From Saccopteryx bilineata (Eukaryota; Chordata; Mammalia; Chiroptera; Emballonuridae), in the NCBI RefSeq assembly GCF_036850765.1, contig NC_089493.1:186591140-186655139 (forward strand): a DNA stretch of 64,000 nt, written 5' to 3'. The notes under the pieces are model-generated. The model saw nothing but the letters and a program-made list of their open reading frames with translations. It was not told the DNA's origin and made no database searches. Position 1 is the first letter of the stretch, and each line of letters starts with the position of its first letter. Of this stretch, positions 10,996 through 22,931 are shown piece by piece. A program made the position numbers and the translations under genes.

Positions 10996-11084
10996 AACAG
11001 GTGAACCATCCCTCTACAAAGCTGCACACTTTGTTAAAGTTTGATTTTGGGGAGTTGGGGTGGAGGAGAGGAGGATGTGGTGAA

Positions 11085-11400
11085 GAAAATGCACAGATAT
11101 GTATGTTCTGCATGTATCTCTTTAAACTGCCTACATCTCTAGAAATAATCATACAACCAAACTGGTATATGACGTTATTTGTTGCAGCACTATTTTTAGA
11201 GTGAAAATTTGAAGTTTTATGAAAGACTCAGAGCTGTCAAGAAGAATGAGAATGATCCATGTATATCCATGATAGATACTTTGGGCAAACAAAAGCAAAT
11301 TATACATCTAAAATATAGTATAATTCTATTTTGAAAGTAAATGAATACATTATAGATGGCTATAAAATACATTGTTTAGACCTATGTAATACATATGCAC
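11085..11400 (+). mobile_element. Ancient LINE-1 (L1M-type) ORF2/3' end relic
   Basis: GACGTTATTTGTTGCAGCAC matches the L1M motif around 'tattcattgcagcattgtt', and GAGCTGTCAAGAAGAATGAG matches the 'cagctgtaaaaaagaatgag' motif that follows it. The frame is broken and no coding capacity remains. Confidence 0.6.
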
Positions 11401-11606
11401 TTCATAAAAATGTTCTGAAATGATAGACTCTAGTGAGAAAACATAAAAACTGAGAGCCAGAGGACAAGGATGATGATTGATGCTTTTATGCTTTTTAATA
11501 CTCATACTTCCATTGTTATGTAGTCATCTTTGCTAGTAATTATATTCTTTTCAAACTGAAAAAGTAAAGTTGCTGTTTGAAGTAGTTTGATTAAAAAATA
11601 AATATT

Positions 11607-11932
11607 GGCCCTGGCCGGTTGGCTCAGTGGTAGAGCGTTGGCCTGGCATGTAGAAGTCCCAGGTTCGATTCCCGGCCAGGGCACACAGGAGAAGCACCCA
11701 TCTGCCACTGGAGCAAAGATGGCCTGGGCACTGGGGATGGCTCCTTGGCCTCGGCCCCAGGTGCTAGAGTGGCTCTGGTCACAACAGAGCGAGGCCCCGG
11801 AGGGGCAGAGCATCGCCCCCTGGTGGGCAGAGCGTCACCCCCTGGTGGGCATGCTGGGTGGATCCCGGCCGGGCGCGTGCGGGAGTCTGTCTGACTGTCT
11901 CTCCCTGTTTCTAGCTTCAGAAAAAATACAAA
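11607..11932 (+). repeat. SINE-A copy with internal deletion
   Basis: The head is an intact GGCCCTGGCCGGTTGGCTCA with B box GGTTCGATTCC. About 70 bp of the CT-rich stretch are missing (CATCTGCC joins ACTGGAGCAAAG). It has two GGGCAGAGC(A/G)TC boxes, each followed by CCCCCTGGTGGGC (11813-11828 and 11835-11850), which are CTCF-like on the minus strand. The tail is ATACAAATATATATATA. Confidence 0.92.
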
Positions 11933-11939
11933 TATATAT

Positions 11940-12545
11940 ATATAAATTCCAAACTTTTACATTTCTAAGCAAAACCTATGTCATTATTTAACTAAGTTGA
12001 AATATTGCATATTGAAATATTGCATATAACCCAATTACCCATGGTATTCAAGAGCAATTTCATACTATTCTCTTCTACCGGGATCTTGCATCAATAATAA
12101 TATTGATAATGAGTTTATTTTGAAGTATTCACTCCCTTTTCTTACCCTAACTCAAACAGGAAATAATAATGATTTAGGAAGTCATAAGCTCCTGTTCAAA
12201 TGCTATTGCTATGTGATAGCAAGTAAGTCATATTGTATCCCCATCTCCAAGATCAGTAATATAACGCAGCAAATTCCCATTTTAATCAAATTGCATTTAA
12301 AAGAAGATATCCATTTGCATGTTATGGAAGTGCTCGTGGTGATTTGTATTATCAGGTTTGTCTAACTCTATGCAGGTCTCAGCGCCTCAGCAAATATTTG
12401 CACGTGGCAATATGCTAGAAAGTCCACCATGCTATCACCGAGCAGTATTTGAATTGAGCGTGTAGGAATCTCTTTAATTTAAAATAGACAAAAAAACAAA
12501 AAAAAAAATAGACCAAAATTGCAGCTCCTCCTCAGACATGGAATT
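11940..12545. other. AT-rich unique DNA, no gene
   Basis: An 81-codon frame at 12120-12365 has no recognisable domain. No element was identified. Confidence 0.4.
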
Positions 12546-12547
12546 TC

Positions 12548-12695
12548 TCATGTCTCAGAGTCCCCTTGCCTCATCAGGAAGTAGTGATAATAGTATCGCC
12601 TCATGGGGTTGTTTGAAGAATTAAACTCAGTTGATATCATATTATTACTACTGGTTCAATATCGGGTAAATTTAAAATAAATATTCATTCCCTTC
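12548..12695 (-). repeat. MIR-like ancient SINE, antisense
   Basis: CTCATGTCTCAGAGTCCCCTT, GTGATAATAGTATCGCCTCA and GGGTTGTTTGAAGAATTAAA follow the antisense MIR order (cctcatctgtaaaatg, ataatagtacctacctca, gggttgttgtgaggatt). Confidence 0.65.
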
Positions 12696-12699
12696 ACTG

Positions 12700-13589
12700 T
12701 CCCCAGGCGCCTTGGAAGGAAACTGAGCTAGGAAACCGGTAGCTGTTTCATTTCTCTGGAGTACATATATCTGCTTCAGTTTCTACCTTGAGTCATACTC
12801 TAGAAATCGAAGCTTTTTATAATGAATGATCAGAGCTGAAACCAGTTCAAAGGGAGAGCAAAATAAGTAAGCCAACATGTAGAGATTGCCAAAGTGTGCA
12901 GAATCACAGAAGGGCTGAGGCGAAAATAAGATACGTCAGCTTCCACCTCCAGGAAGAAAGTGAATGCTTTCAAGATTGAGTTTTAAGTCATCATATATTT
13001 GGGGTGGAGTTTATTCCATGTCACTTCCCTTTATGAGAGAGGAGGACCCTGCCATCTTCTTTTTCAACTGGCTCCGGGACTTCTCTGTTCCATGCCATTC
13101 GCATTCACTCTAGCTGTATCTGCGTCTTCCAGGCACTTCTTGATGGTTGCGATTCACTGGTGGCATCTCTCCCGTTTGCATTTGTAATTATGATTTTTTT
13201 ATTATCATCAGAGTGTAGAGAGGAGTAAAGCGAGTACACAATACATATAATAGTATACACACAATGTGGAGTATGGCCTAGCGTCATAGATTTTAGATGC
13301 CATTCTTCTTAGTATATATTCCTGCTCATTTGCATTGTGTAAACTCACTTTAAAAAGTCAGAAAATCAAGGATTTGTTTTGTACCGAGAAGAAAAATATA
13401 TATTTATATTAAATATTCAGATTCAAAACAATTACAGCCTTCGACTATTGAGATCACATCTATTTGTAATGTTACTAGAAATTTCTTGAGCAGAAAATAT
13501 TTGCAAAAATTCTCTGAGAAGAGAATAAAAAATAACAAATGTATCAAATAACTACTGTTAATGGGGTACTGTTTAGTAAAAATGCGAAT
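12700..13589. other. Unique DNA, no supported gene
   Basis: A mildly GC-richer patch lies at 13000-13190 with short frames on both strands, and none has a recognisable domain. Confidence 0.4.
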
Positions 13590-13600
13590 TATAGAGTCTG
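13590..13600. repeat. Target-site duplication of SINE-A
   Basis: TATAGAGTCTG is repeated exactly at 13795-13805. Confidence 0.88.
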
Positions 13601-13794
13601 GTTTTTTTTGTATTTTTCTGAAGCTGGAAACGAGGAGAGACAGTCAGACAGACTCCCGCATGCGCCCGACCGGGACCCACCCGGCAGGCCCTGAAGCAAA
13701 TGGGCGCTTCTCCTATGTGCCCTGGCCGGGAATCGAACCCGGGTCCCCCGCACACCAGGCCGACGCTCTACCGCTGAGCCAACCGGCCAGGACC
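13601..13794 (-). repeat. SINE-A copy with large internal deletion
   Basis: The minus-strand copy keeps the 3' part (TCTGAAGCTGGAAACGAGGA) and the complete tRNA head (complement of GCTGAGCCAACCGGCCAGG). About 190 bp of the body are missing at CCCGGCAGGCC/CTGAAGCAAATGG. Perfect 11-bp duplications show it inserted as one unit, so the deletion happened either before insertion or inside the copy afterwards. Confidence 0.93.
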
Positions 13795-13805
13795 TATAGA
13801 GTCTG

Positions 13806-15149
13806 TTTTTAAATAAACTATAGATCTGGAGCCTATTTCAAGGAAAGACATGAGTTATTTTTCAACAATATTGTTTATTAATCTATAAAGTTGACAAGAT
13901 ATCTCTTTTATGCTTTATATAGAATAGAAGAAACACCAATTTTGAAGGGTGAACAATTAGATATATTTGCATAAATATAAAAAATTTTAAATTACTTTTC
14001 TAAATTACAGAGAGATCTCATTTAATCTTTATTAAAGTTTAAACTTTCTAGGGCAAAGAGAAAACAATATAATCATAACTGTGACCTTTCTGATATAGAT
14101 ATTACAATTTGTAATTCATATAACCAGCATAATTTTTACTTGTCTTTTTATAAACTTATTTAAATGTGAGTTTACATGCCTGGCATGGTCCTAATTGTAA
14201 TTGATAATAGATAAATAAATCAACTAAAGATGATAATGAACCGAATTATGAGATATCAGATGGTTATGCATTAATCATGGCTCTGACACTGCCTCTTGTT
14301 ATAGAACTATACAGCTGTAACCTCAATTACCTTCCAGTGGAGTCGAATATGTGAATAATAATACTTCACTGTTTATGTCCATCTAAACACTTAGAGATAT
14401 ATTCTGATTCCAAACGGTTGGCTTTTACTGCTAGGTCACGGTACAATCTCTCAATAATGTTGGTAAGATTGGGTTTTCTCAAACATCTTATGATCTCTCA
14501 GATGAAAAATAATGGAAGTACAAGTCTAATAGATGAGACATTGTATTTTTGTAAAATTTAAGGATGTCGTTATTCTCCTTCTTTATGTAAGGAAAAGCAA
14601 TGGAAAACACATACAATATACATTCTAACTAAACCTTGGAAGTTAAATTTTTCATGAAATGCAATTTTATCTGATTATATAATATATTATTGATCATCAG
14701 CCAGAAAACTGTTTATTTTTTCTGGCTTCGTGATGACAAAAAGACAATACAAACAACTGTTCAGTATTAACGATCATTTTAATAGGTTTCTAATTTTCTG
14801 GACTTTCTTATTGTAGCAATTTTTTGTCTTACCATAGGAAGACAGAATTATAACTCATATACAATATTCTTCTCCATAAAAGTCTAGTTTCACAAGGAGA
14901 TGATACATTTTTCCAATGGTCAAATCGGGAAACACCATCTGCCATGTTCCAGTGTATGCAGTAACTTTTCAAAGAGTTTGAGGTCAGATATAAGGAAAAC
15001 TAATTATCTATTATCAATATTGTCTATCTTATTAGTAACAGGGAGTGGTTATTTTTGTCAGTAATCAACAGTTTTATTGTATTAAACACTGTGTTTTTTT
15101 TTTTTACCTATTTCATTTCATTTGATAATGAACTTATTTCTTTTGTAGA
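13806..15149. other. AT-rich unique DNA, weak MIR-like trace
   Basis: The stretch 14275-14400 (GGCTCTGACACTGCCTCTTG, then TGTAACCTCAATTACC) is reminiscent of a very diverged MIR. Otherwise nothing is recognisable. Confidence 0.35.
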
Positions 15150-15480
15150 TATACTTATTTTATTGAGATATAAATAACATCTGATATTAGTTTTAGGTGG
15201 GCAACATAATGAGTTGATACATGTTTATATTGTGAAATGATCAAATATTCCAAAGAAATCCAGAACCAATGTAATAAGAATGTGAAAAAATGGCCATAGA
15301 GTTTTGAAATGAGGTTGATTATTGTCACTTGAGAGATTGGTGATACAATTGTATTGATACTATTTGTTAATACGTAAATATGTTTGTATATAGTTGTTGA
15401 CAATTGCACAGCAATTATATGTGACTTATGAGATATCAAGCTTGACAAAATTTGAAGAACACTAGTCACTACAGTTGCAA
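15150..15480 (-). mobile_element. Ancient LINE-1 3' UTR relic, antisense
   Basis: TTTTATTGAGATATAAATAA, then TATTAGTTTTAGGTGGGCAA and AACATAATGAGTTGATACAT match the common antisense L1MA/L1ME 3' UTR pattern. The part beyond about 15290 is uncertain. Confidence 0.6.
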
Positions 15481-15954
15481 GTCTTTAGGTCGGCAAAGCC
15501 CTGGAAAGTTTCATTACATTGGGATATCACTCAAAGGCCGATTTAAAATTTTTAAAAATTAATTTCTTATGTCAAGTGAATTCTACAAGGCGCATTGCTA
15601 TTCGGTTGCTAGTTTGAATAATTTATTTCTTGCTAACTACAGTCAATCTGATGTAAACTTAAAGCGTTTACAGCTTTATAGTTTATAACTGTTTCATAAT
15701 TAATTTTTTTCGTAAAACAAATACAGGTCCAAATGTAAAGAAAGCACACCTTCCACAACCTGAAACAATATGAAGTTATGTGTAGTACACGTTAATCATC
15801 TTCTGCAAGCTGTCTATTCTTCGTTCTATCATTGTCCATCCCACTCCCTGGCTAACAATATGAAGAATGCCTGTTTGTCCCAATAAACCATTTAAGTTTG
15901 TATCTATTATCACTCTCCAAAAGAATTTTCTGAGGTGATAAGAATTCTAATCTG

Positions 15955-16090
15955 TGTTGTCCAATATCAGAGTCACTAGCCACACGTGGATGGCTACTGA
16001 GCACTTGAAATGCCATTTGTGTGACATTTTAAATTTAATTATAATCAATTTGAATTTGAATGTCTGCATGTGGCAAGTTTCTACCAATGA
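15955..16090. mobile_element. Ancient hAT MITE relic (MER type), partial
   Basis: TGTCCAATATCAGAGTCACTAG and GAGCACTTGAAATGCCATTT match one end of a well-known ancient mammalian MER-type hAT MITE (tgtccaatacagtagccactagccacatgtgg, then gagcacttgaaatgtggc). The other end is lost. Confidence 0.5.
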
Positions 16091-16099
16091 TTAATCTAT

Positions 16100-16290
16100 T
16101 AACACTTTGAAGACTTATTACATATCAGGGTTTGTTATAAACAATGTAGCTATATGAATCTCTTTAATCTCACATCTAGTATTTCATATGGGTACTGTTT
16201 TTATTTCCATTTTAGAGATGCAGAAACCTGTATAAGTTAAAGGAATGATTTAATAACGGTACCAATTATGAATTCTGTGTTGGGTGTTCA
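16100..16290 (+). repeat. MIR ancient SINE
   Basis: TTTATTTCCATTTTAGAGAT followed by GCAGAAACCTGTATAAGTTA is the diverged MIR core (attttacagatgaggaaactgaggca...gttaa). Confidence 0.65.
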
Positions 16291-16389
16291 GCACTTACTA
16301 CTACTAGTCACTGATCTAAGTAATTGGTATGAGTCACTTGCCTAGTACTAGAGTACTAGTGATTCATACTGGTTCTAGTTAGTAGTTAC

Positions 16390-16530
16390 CACTCCCCAGT
16401 AGGATGTGTTAATATCCTGTGTTTAGGTTAATAAACAGGCTTGAAACAGGTTGAGTAACCCGCCCAAGTTCACAGTCGGGAAGTAACAGGGCCCACATAG
16501 AACAGCCTGTCTGCCTTCAAAACTCGCTTT
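16390..16530 (+). repeat. MIR ancient SINE (second copy)
   Basis: GCTTGAAACAGGTTGAGTAAC, CGCCCAAGTTCACAGTCGGG and AGTAACAGGGCCCACAT follow the MIR order (gaggttaagtaac, ttgcccaaggtcacacagc, agtggcagagcc). Confidence 0.7.
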
Positions 16531-16723
16531 CTTCCTTTGCCAAAGATCAGTGCTTTCCTGAGAAGAAGCAAAGGGAGTCAGTGTTCTGACTGGGTCAAAA
16601 TAATCCTGAACAGCTTCCTTTCATCTCCCCATCCCCAACAACAACATGCACGTTGACTGTAAGGAAACTTCTCTCTGCTCCCTATTCCCCTGCCTACCAA
16701 CAAAACAGAGAAGAATCCTGCCT

Positions 16724-17084
16724 TTTTTTTTTTTTTTTTTTTTTGAGAGTGAGAGACTGAGACAAGTGGAGAGCGACAAAGAGGGAGGAGAGAGATGAGA
16801 AGTATTAACTCCTAATGCTTCACTTTAGTTGTTCATTGATTGCTTCTCATCCATGCCTTGCCGGGGAGGCTCAAGTCAGCAACCTTGGGCTCATGCTGGT
16901 GACCTTGGGCTTCAAGACATGATCTTTGGGCTCAAGCCAGCCACCTAGGGATCATGTTGATGATCCTGCCCTTAAGCTATCAACCATCAACTCTGTGCTC
17001 AAGCTGGTAACCTCATGTTTCGAACCGGGGATCTCAACATCCCAGGTCAGTGCTCTATCCACTGTGCCACCACCAGTCAGGCAA
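16724..17084 (-). repeat. SINE-C copy
   Basis: The minus-strand head is the complement of TGTGCCACCACCAGTCAGGC. Repeated GCTCAAGCCAGC/GACCTTGGGCTC units fill the body and the tail end is at the poly(T). The target-site duplication is AATCCTGCCT (16714-16723) and AATCTTGCCT (17085-17094). Confidence 0.9.
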
Positions 17085-17094
17085 AATCTTGCCT

Positions 17095-17655
17095 CTTCAT
17101 AAATTCCAGAAGTAGCTTTAATATTATAAAAATTGTCTTCCTTTATACAGGAACAGAATAGTAGAGCATTGGAAGTCTATTTTGAATTTGTTCAGTGCCT
17201 CCAGTCGAGCTCACTTACGGCTCTTCTATGAGTGCGACGTTGCCTCACCCATTTTTCCTTTGCCCTCAGCCACACCTGCCTTACGCTGTCAGAAGATTAA
17301 TTCTCTTTTTAGAAGAAACATTTCCACTGTGTGCCAAGAAGAGAAATTTGGCGGTATGACTCCACTAACGTTCTCAGTCTTCCTGACTAAATATCGTTCT
17401 TATCATAACTTTTGGCAGAACTGTGAATTTTCTCCAATAACTTAATAGATGACATTTTACAAACTAAAAATGTAGGGTGTATTTTTTTTGCCTTCACACA
17501 CTAATCCTGAATCACTAAAAATCTATAATTATGCCAATTAAAATCTAAATGTATTGCCATGAAAACACAATATACTGTGATTAGTTGCCATAACTCCAAA
17601 ATCCACTGAGTTCAAGGCATGATTTATTAGAGCTGAATGCATTTCTTATCTGAGT
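17095..17655. other. Unique DNA, no supported gene
   Basis: An 87-codon frame at 17182-17445 has no recognisable domain or splice context. Nothing else was seen. Confidence 0.4.
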
Positions 17656-17659
17656 TTTT

Positions 17660-17880
17660 TTTTTATTATTTGATTGATTGGCCATATTGTTATTTAGGCT
17701 CTGGCAGAGCATGGAGGAATATTGTGCATGAGACATTAATCAGGAAATTATGCATTGCTTTCGCAACTGGACTTTACTTAGTAATAGTGTATTAGCTCTT
17801 AACATGCAAATTATTTTAGGTAATTACCTCATTTTTCAGCGGCCACTTGATGGATAGAAGTTTCATATAGATTCTTCTAT
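17660..17880. promoter_or_regulatory. Candidate conserved non-coding element (inferred)
   Basis: This is complex, non-repetitive sequence with several homeodomain-type words (ATTAATC, TAATTACC) and an exact octamer ATGCAAAT at 17804-17811, near AGGAAATTATGCATTGC. Such clusters are typical of developmental enhancers. This is a reading of sequence texture only; conservation has not been tested. Confidence 0.25.
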
Positions 17881-18102
17881 GTAATTTAAAATCATGTGGT
17901 GATTTGTTTCTTTTCTTGTTCATAAAAATTCCAGTTGAACTTGTCATGCATTAGACTCATAGGCCGGTTATGGGAAACCTTTGTTACAGAAGCTCATTCT
18001 CCCACTTCATTTAACTGCATTTTAAGCTGGCAATTTAGACAAGTGTTACATAAAAATTTTTAAATAAAATCTCTTTGCCTATCTAAAACTATGTCCATGA
18101 TT

Positions 18103-18138
18103 TGTGTGTGCGTATGTGTGTGTGTGTGCATGTGTGTT
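18103..18138. repeat. Imperfect (TG)n microsatellite
   Basis: TG repeats are interrupted by CGTA and CA. Confidence 0.9.
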
Positions 18139-18260
18139 CATCATTAAACAAAAGATGAGATACCTTCTAGCCCATGGACAGATCACAATAAATGCTTAAC
18201 TAAAGCAGGATTCACTGTCTTTCTAATCAGTTCAACTAATAATGTTGCTGTTATTTTTTT

Positions 18261-18645
18261 TGTATTTTTCTGAAGCTGGAAACGGGGAGAGACAGTCAGA
18301 CAGACTCCCGCATGCGCCCGACTAGGATCCACCCGGCACGCCCACCAGGGGCAACGCTCTGCCCACCAGGGGGTGATGCTCTGCCCCTCTGGGGCGTCGT
18401 ACTGCCGCGACCAGAGCCACTCTAGCGCCTGGGGCAGAGGCCAAGGAGCCATTCCCAGCGCCCGGGCCATCTTTGCTCCAATGGAGCCTTGGCTGCGGGA
18501 GGGGAAGAGAGAGACAGAGAGGAAGGAGGGGGTGTGGGTGGAGAAGCAAATGGGCGCTCCTCCTATGTGCCCTGGCCGGGAATCGAACCCGGGTCCCCCG
18601 CACGCCAGGCCGACGCTCTACCGCTGAGCCAACCGGCCAGGGCCA
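18261..18645 (-). repeat. SINE-A copy, full length, two-box subfamily
   Basis: The copy reads TCTGAAGCTGGAAACGGGGA to GAGCCAACCGGCCAGGGCC on the plus strand. The target-site duplication CTGTTATTTTTT occurs at 18248-18259 and 18646-18657. It has two adjacent CCACCAGGGG boxes. It is close to the apparent consensus, so probably young. The frames of 84-95 codons here are SINE passages. Confidence 0.95.
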
Positions 18646-18659
18646 CTGTTATTTTTTAA

Positions 18660-20176
18660 AAAAGTATAACTCTAAACTGAGAACTTCATGTTATGAATGC
18701 ATGTTGCTGTTCTCCAGGTTTAATGTTAAATAATAATGTAACTTAATAGTCAAAACAGTATAATTTTGATTAATATTGTAACATGGTAAATAAAATTAGG
18801 TAGGCTATTATTCTGTGTGCCCTAATTGTCCTTGTCAAACGCACATAACATATTAGTGGACGTCTGAACCAGAGTTTCATTAGATATGTTCATGTATGTG
18901 AACTGTCCGGAGTATTGGGATCATTCTTGCCCCATATTTTTCAATCTAGCCTGTCATATAATCATGAATATTTGTTGTGATCTTGTCTATTCAGAGACCT
19001 GCTGCTGTAAAATAGCTTCCCCATAAATGTCAAGTAATGTAACATTGAATGCCTATATTTAAATAGATTTTAACAGATAATAAAACTCTTGAGATTAAAA
19101 TGGTTTCATTCAGGGAGGCAGACAATTCTTTCCACAGTGTGCAATTTATATGTCACGTTATGTAAAATACAATTTTAAAAATACTTTAAAAACCATCAAT
19201 GAAAAGTATCTATTGAATTTTTTTTTAAAAAAAGAAGCAGCTAGTGTTCTCATTGCCGGTCTAGTTGAACATGTGAAACAGAATGACAAAGTACAAACGT
19301 CTATTTTCTAAACATTGCTTTGACTAGATTTGCCTCCTGCTAATTCCTGTGGGGGTTATTCCAAAGCTTCAAGCTATCAAAATACAATTTTTACTCACGA
19401 CCCAGCCTTTCTTCATTTAAGGCAATACAAAGGAATTAGAGAATTTTGACACCTATTATCCGAAGCGTACGAGAAAATTGCTATTTCATTTACAGGTATG
19501 CATTTGGCGCTTGATCTGCGATCACGCAGATAAATCACGGCTTACAACTGGTTCACCACCACAAAGGATGTATCTTGTCTCTCAAGAGAACATCTCCTGG
19601 CAGTCTTTCACTCTCACTAAATATGAAAAATGGACATGTAAAATTAGATGTCTGCTAAATAGTATTTTTTTTAGGAAGATATTCTTTCTGACTAATAAAT
19701 ATTCAGCAGTCTCTATTATGGGTTGAAGGTAGGGAAGGAGGCACAGAAATCCCAATTAGGTTGCCAGAATAGTTGATGCATGAGGGATAACATATCTTAC
19801 CTGTAAAGGGGGTGACAGACGGATTCCAAAAGAAGGTTCACAGAGAAGATATACCGATGCTGCCCTGCTGAGTCAAAGACAGCCAAGGGCACATCAGAGG
19901 TTACGTTGGCTTTATTGACTAATTGCAGAGAGGGAGATTTCACACACTGGGCCGTGCGATGTTCATGAAGAGGGATTAAAACAGAAGGGTGTAATGATAG
20001 GATATGAGCTGCTGTTAGGTGATTTGGGGAAGGATTTAAGTAGATGGAGATAATTCTGTGATTTGGTTTCCTAATAATTCTTATTTAAAAAGCAGGAAAC
20101 AGGAAGCAACCCTAAAGCTGTAATAGGTACAGAAGCAGCAATAATTAATATTAACAAGGAGAGGGAGCTGTTAGGT
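18660..20176. other. AT-rich unique DNA, no supported gene
   Basis: An 82-codon frame at 19478-19726 shows no domain. No repeat family was recognised. Confidence 0.45.
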
Positions 20177-20192
20177 CATGTTTCTTATTTTA

Positions 20193-20561
20193 TTTTTTTT
20201 GTATTTTCTGAAGTTGGAAACGGGTAGGCAGTCAGACAGACTCCCGCATGTGCCCTACCAGGATCCACCCGGCACGCCCACCAGGGGGCGATGCTCTGCC
20301 CATCCTGAGCATCGCTCTGTTGCATCCAGAGCCATTCTAGCACCTGAGGCAAAGGCCAAGGAGCCATCCTCAGTGCCCCGGGCCAACTTTGCTCCAATGG
20401 AGCCTTGGCTGTGGGAGGGGAAGAGAGAGACATAGAGGAAGGAGAGGGGGAGGGGTGGAGAAGCAGATGGGCGCTTCTCCTGTGTGCCCTGGCCAGGAAT
20501 CGAACCTGGGACTCCTGCATGCCAGGCCGATGCTCTACTACTGAGCCAACTGGCCAGGGCC
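20193..20561 (-). repeat. SINE-A copy, one-box subfamily
   Basis: A 16-bp perfect target-site duplication, CATGTTTCTTATTTTA, occurs at 20177-20192 and 20562-20577. The body carries a single box CCCACCAGGGGGCGATG (20277-20293), close to the CTCF core. The head ends in AACTGGCCAGGGCC. Confidence 0.96.
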
Positions 20562-20839
20562 CATGTTTCTTATTTTAAAAATATGCTAATTTTTGTCTTG
20601 AGTTCAGATATGATTGTGGAGTTTTTTGCTTGGTTTTGTTTTCATTTTTGAATTCATTGCCGTCACAGAATGCCTTGTCTGATGTTCAGTGCATCATCCA
20701 GCCTACTTCATGGTGAAATGAAGCTCCCAGCTGTCGTGACTCCTTTCCTGTTTCTCAGACAGGTTACAAAGAGACAACTGATGATAGAAAGGTCTGACTG
20801 TATAGAGGGTCGGTATTCAGAGAAAAAGGGATTGGCATT

Positions 20840-20841
<2 letters not shown>

Positions 20842-20881
<40 letters not shown>
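20842..20881. repeat. (TA)n microsatellite
   Basis: About 20 uninterrupted TA units. Confidence 0.97.
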
Positions 20882-20887
<6 letters not shown>

Positions 20888-20929
20888 GATAAAATTTGTA
20901 TAATTGTCATTTAATTTTATTTTAAGATA

Positions 20930-21846
20930 TCTGCAACAACACCTGCATCAAGGAGTTAATGTCCAAAAAAATATGAAGAACTTATACTACTCAACAGCAA
21001 ATAAAGTCCAATTAAAAAAATAGGCAGACGACATGAACAGACGCTTCTCCCAAGAAAACAGACTTTTCTGCCAGTGCACATACAGCTATTAAAGGATGCT
21101 TAGCTTCACCAGCTGTTAGGGAAAAGCAGGTCAAATCTACAATGGCGTACCGCCTCACACACGTGTTAGAATGGTTATTATCGACAAGGCAGGTGATAAC
21201 AAGTGTTGGAGAGGTGGAGAATAAGGAACCCTCATTCACTGCTGGTGGGAATGTAAACTGGTCCAGCACTGTGTTACACAGTACAGAGGTTCCTCAAAAT
21301 ATTAAAAAGAGAGTAGCCATATGACCCAGGAATCCCTTGTTTGGAGGTATCCACCTAAAATTCTCGAAAGCATTTCTTTGCAAAGATATATGCACCCTCA
21401 TGTTCCCTGTAGCATTATTTATGGTGGCCAAGACATGGAGACAACCAAAGTGTTCTTTAGTAGGTGGCTGGATAAAGAAAAGACGGTACATATATTCTAT
21501 GAAATACTACTCAGCCATAAGGAAAGTCGGAGTACTGCCACTTGCGACAAAACGGATGGACTCTTAGAACATTGTGCTAAGTGAAATAAGTCAATTAGAA
21601 AAAGCCAAGAATGATACGATTTCGCTCATATATGTGCTATCAAACTGAAACTCACAGACACAGACAACATATGGTGGTTGCCAGAGGGAAGGAGAGGGTG
21701 TTAGTAAAATGTAAAAGGAGCCAAATGCATGGTCAAGGACAATGATTTGACTTTGAGTGTTGGGCACACATTACGATACACAGATCATGTACCATAGAAA
21801 TGTATATTTGCAACCTAAAAGTAGATAAGTGAAAAATAAAATAAAA
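20930..21846 (+). mobile_element. LINE-1 ORF2 C-terminal end plus 3' UTR (degenerate)
   Basis: The order of L1 landmarks is intact: GACATGAACAGACGCTTCTC, AACAAGTGTTGGAGAGGTGG, TTCACTGCTGGTGGGAATGT, TGGATAAAGAAAAGACGGTA, TACTACTCAGCCATAAGGAA, then a 3' UTR with GGTGGTTGCCAGAGG and an A-rich end (AAAAATAAAATAAAATG). The ORF2 frame is broken by stops and indels, so it is a dead 5'-truncated copy, older than the ones at 5244 and 54642. I found no clear target-site duplication. Confidence 0.9.
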
Positions 21847-21849
21847 TGA

Positions 21850-22610
21850 AGCACTGGTGAATATCATTTTCTGATAAGGATGTATGTAAAGTCAAGATAA
21901 TGTTGATGGTAAGAAAAAATTATACCACATATCTGAAATGCATCTTACAGACTCAGATACGTTTATGTTACATATCTAGAAGTTTTCACCTCATAACTGC
22001 CCTAAATATTATCATCGACTCATTATTCTTGTATTTATTTAGCTCATAACCAAATGGAGCAACTCTGAAGTATCTTCTTTCTGTTTTCTCCACTAGAAAT
22101 AGGTTGCTGCTGAGAAGGCAGTGCATTGTCTCGGGTTTTGCTTACTTAAGAAATACTGCTTCTTCCATAATGTAAATAACCATTTACATTTTCTTTTTAT
22201 GTTGCAGATATGTGAAGTCTGGGGGCAAGACCTGCAGTAATTTCCTGTAAGGTAGGACACTTACTTTTTTCATTATTTCATTAGAGCTACCTACACAAAC
22301 ACGGTGAAGGGCTTCCTGAGAAGGGTGACCTTATCAGCGTGTAAGTTATAGGAGGAAAAAACCCCACTTACCTTAAGATAAGGTTTGCAAAGACAATTAG
22401 ATATACATCCCCTCCCTAAAGCTTTTCTGGTGTCACCTTAAATCCTTAATTAGTAAAATTTTGAATAAGTGAAATTTTCATTCTTTCTTTATCTGATTCA
22501 TCTTTAGATACTAAATAAATGCATGCCAATGCCAAAAAATATTAAAGATTTACATTTTTTAAATGAAAAAATAATACCAATTATATGATGTATTTTCCTA
22601 ATAATAGATA
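21850..22610. other. Unique DNA, no gene
   Basis: No frame, repeat or RNA could be supported. Confidence 0.45.
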
Positions 22611-22622
22611 TTGCATAAGGAT

Positions 22623-22920
22623 TTTTTTTGTATGTGACAGATAGGGACAGACAGACAGGAAGGGAGAGAGATGAGAAGCATCAGTTCTTTGTTGCGACAC
22701 CTTAGTTGTTCATTGATTGCTTTCTCATATGTGCTTTGACCAGGGGGGCTACAGTAGACCGAGTGACTCCTTGCTCGAGCCAGCGACCTTGGGCTCAAGT
22801 TGGTGAGTTTTGCTCAAACCAGATGAGCCTGCGCTCAAGTTGGTGACCTCCGGGTCTCAAACCTGGGTCTTCCGCATCCCAGTCCGACGCTCTATCCCCT
22901 GCGCCACCACCTGGTCAGGC
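22623..22920 (-). repeat. SINE-C copy
   Basis: The target-site duplication TGCATAAGGAT is exact (22612-22622, 22921-22931). The minus-strand head is the complement of CTGCGCCACCACCTGGTCAG. The body has several GCTCAAG units and a GACAGATAGGGACAGACAGA tail-side stretch. Confidence 0.95.
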
Positions 22921-22931
22921 TGCATAAGGAT

